Shown here in pieces: positions 62,817-64,000 of a DNA stretch of 64,000 bases. Positions within the stretch are counted from its first letter, which is position 1; each line of letters opens with the position of its first letter. Origin of the DNA: Cohnella mopanensis (GTDB lineage: Bacteria > Bacillota > Bacilli > Paenibacillales > Paenibacillaceae); NCBI RefSeq assembly GCF_022352055.1, contig NZ_JAKRWM010000022.1:1-64000 (forward strand). Direction: 5' to 3'. The notes beneath the pieces are model-generated. The model saw nothing but the letters and a program-made list of their open reading frames with translations, ran no database searches and was not told the origin of the DNA. Both the position numbers and the translations under genes were made by a program.

Positions 62817-63812
62817 TCATGTTTGCTTAATCGTGCAATCGGAGACGGGAACATTCGTCACGATCGCTTGAATCGTCGGATGCCTCATCGTATTGTTCGC
62901 GGTCCACTCCATGAATTGCACCTTGACGACAAGGGAAGGGGCCATCCATTGCGCCTCTTTGCTCCTCTCCGGCCGATTCCGAAACGGCATATCGGCAACC
63001 GCGGTTTTTAACGCCAGCGACGTCAACTCGACTCGTTCCTTATCCTTTAATTTGCCTGCACCGGCATGGCCAATATAAATCAAAGAGCCTTCCTCGTCAT
63101 ATAAACCTAATAGAACCGAACGAACGATTTTATCCTTAATGATCACGCCGGCTATGACCGCATAGAGGTCGTAGAAGATCTTGATCTTTTGCCATCTTCC
63201 ATCCTTGCCGTTAATCGCATAGGTACTCTCTATTTGTTTGCATACGACTCCCTCCATATCATGAGTTCTCATGACTTCAAGAAGGGCAGCGGCATCCTCA
63301 TGATTCGTAACCAACTGCACTTGCTTCTGAGATTTGATAAGCTCAGCCAGCAGTTGCTGCCTACGCCGCAAAGGCAGATCTGTTACCCAACTGCCGTTCG
63401 CGAACAACACGTCGAAGACCATATAGGTAACCGGAGTTTCCGATACCCCCCTCCTGATACTTGCTTCATGGCGCAAGCTGTCCCTCTTCATCACTTCCTG
63501 GAAGGAGGGTTTGCTCGCATCGAAGGCGATGAGTTCTCCATCCAATATAAAAGTCGACGCGGTGCAATAGGCGGAAGGATCGGCAAATTCGGGATACTGC
63601 ATCGTCCGGTCATTCCCCTTGCGGTTGATCAATCTAACGGAATGTCCATCATAATAAAACAACATCCTAACTCCATCCCATTTCATCTGGGCAATCCAGT
63701 TGAGTCCCGAAGGAATCGTTGTCGCCGAAATAGGTTCAAATGGAACAAGCGGGTTCAACTCCAAACCGTCCATCCACTCCTTCCATAGCCGATTACCGTT
63801 ATCTATGCCCAT
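62817..63812 (-). CDS. ATP-dependent DNA ligase (LigD ligase domain)
   Basis: A 331-residue ligase. The nucleotidyl-transfer lysine is in QMKWDGVRML (motif I), followed by FILDGELIAFD (III), MEGVVCKQ (IV) and the motif V WQKIK; an OB-fold C-terminus follows. It carries only the ligase module: the polymerase and phosphoesterase domains of full LigD are absent, so a polymerase may be encoded elsewhere. AAGGAGG lies about 20 nt before the ATG, an unusually long gap, so the start is a little uncertain. It pairs with the nearby Ku for end joining. Confidence 0.92.
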   Translation of the reverse strand: MGIDNGNRLWKEWMDGLELNPLVPFEPISATTIPSGLNWIAQMKWDGVRMLFYYDGHSVRLINRKGNDRTMQYPEFADPSAYCTASTFILDGELIAFDASKPSFQEVMKRDSLRHEASIRRGVSETPVTYMVFDVLFANGSWVTDLPLRRRQQLLAELIKSQKQVQLVTNHEDAAALLEVMRTHDMEGVVCKQIESTYAINGKDGRWQKIKIFYDLYAVIAGVIIKDKIVRSVLLGLYDEEGSLIYIGHAGAGKLKDKERVELTSLALKTAVADMPFRNRPERSKEAQWMAPSLVVKVQFMEWTANNTMRHPTIQAIVTNVPVSDCTIKQT

Positions 63813-63881
63813 ACGATTCCATAATAAAACCGTCCTCCTTATTGCCTAGTGGCAATCGAAGAACGGTTGATATGGGGAAAG

Positions 63882-64000
63882 CTATTCCGAATGAACTTCT
63901 TTGTCCGGCAGTTGAATCCACTCGCTGGACCAGTTGGAGATGCTATCGAACAATGGAGCTAGGGCATTGCCCTTGTCCGTTAATTTATACTCAATTCGCA
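63882..64000 (-). CDS. HxlR family transcriptional regulator, partial (3' end)
   Basis: The last 39 codons of a gene cut by the window end. RIEYKLTDKGNALAPLFDSISNW matches the wing and dimerisation helix of HxlR/MarR-type regulators (pattern VEYxLTxxGxxLxPxLxxLxxW). It is upstream of, and co-directional with, the ligase gene, 69 bp away. Confidence 0.75.
   Translation of the reverse strand, partial: RIEYKLTDKGNALAPLFDSISNWSSEWIQLPDKEVHSE

Overview
The window is Gram-positive, spore-forming Firmicute DNA, most likely Paenibacillaceae (Paenibacillus/Cohnella type). The signs are strong Shine-Dalgarno sequences, frequent GTG/TTG starts, a CIRCE-controlled groESL operon, T-box leaders, a CcpA cre site, sporulation genes (cmpA, sspH, a YdcC/GerS-like lipoprotein), an S-layer-homology chitinase and a twin-arginine TatA/TatC pair. 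Gene order matches, from memory, two parts of the Bacillus subtilis ydc-ydi region: ydcC-alr-ndoAI-ndoA-tex-cmpA-sprT-tRNA(Asn, Ser) at 0-13 kb, and groEL-groES-tatC-tatA-moaC-ABC-F-tsaD-rimI-tsaB-tsaE-thiL at 39-56 kb. Between them lies a 25 kb accessory block.

Layout. 0-0.3 kb: tRNA-Asn and tRNA-Ser. 0.4-2.6 kb: a TetR/MFS efflux cassette with three copies of one operator. 2.6-13.4 kb: conserved backbone (sprT, cmpA, nitroreductase with an Rrf2 regulator, tex, M29 aminopeptidase, EndoA toxin-antitoxin, alanine racemase, YdcC-like lipoprotein), interrupted by a 19-unit array of 51-bp palindromic repeats. 13.7-24.9 kb: small metabolic and regulatory genes (FusB-type EF-G-binding protein, SDR/LysR pair, a DUF523 gene broken by one stop codon, MarR/MFS pair, VanW/aminotransferase pair, M50 protease, Lrp/M20 pair). 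25-34 kb: polysaccharide use and chemotaxis (multidomain GH18 chitinase behind a cre site, AraC/GH42 beta-galactosidase, chemoreceptor). 34.5-38.9 kb: AT-rich, decayed stretch with hypothetical proteins, an SLH gene remnant, palindromic repeats and a SMI1/SUFU cluster resembling polymorphic-toxin immunity genes. 39-46.6 kb: groESL, chemoreceptor, tatAC, molybdenum cofactor genes, 5-formyl-THF cyclo-ligase. 46.8-56.3 kb: ABC-F ATPase, a dense DnaA-box cluster, methyltransferase, leuA behind two tandem leucine T-boxes, then the overlapping t6A operon tsaD-rimI-tsaB-tsaE-thiL. 56.4-64 kb: GyrI-like/VOC fusion, a CAP-domain secreted protein behind a c-di-AMP riboswitch, spore genes, and a two-component NHEJ system (Ku, ATP-dependent ligase).

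Two themes stand out. Three intergenic loci (7.7-8.7, 35.4-35.6 and 58.9-59.15 kb) carry arrays of different sequence that share a spacing of 51 bp or within a few bases of it. Regulatory RNA and DNA elements are also unusually legible: two Leu T-boxes behind a consensus promoter, a c-di-AMP riboswitch, CIRCE, cre, and a DnaA-box cluster with two perfect and six single-mismatch boxes. All identifications rest on reading motifs and remembered families; no database search was run.
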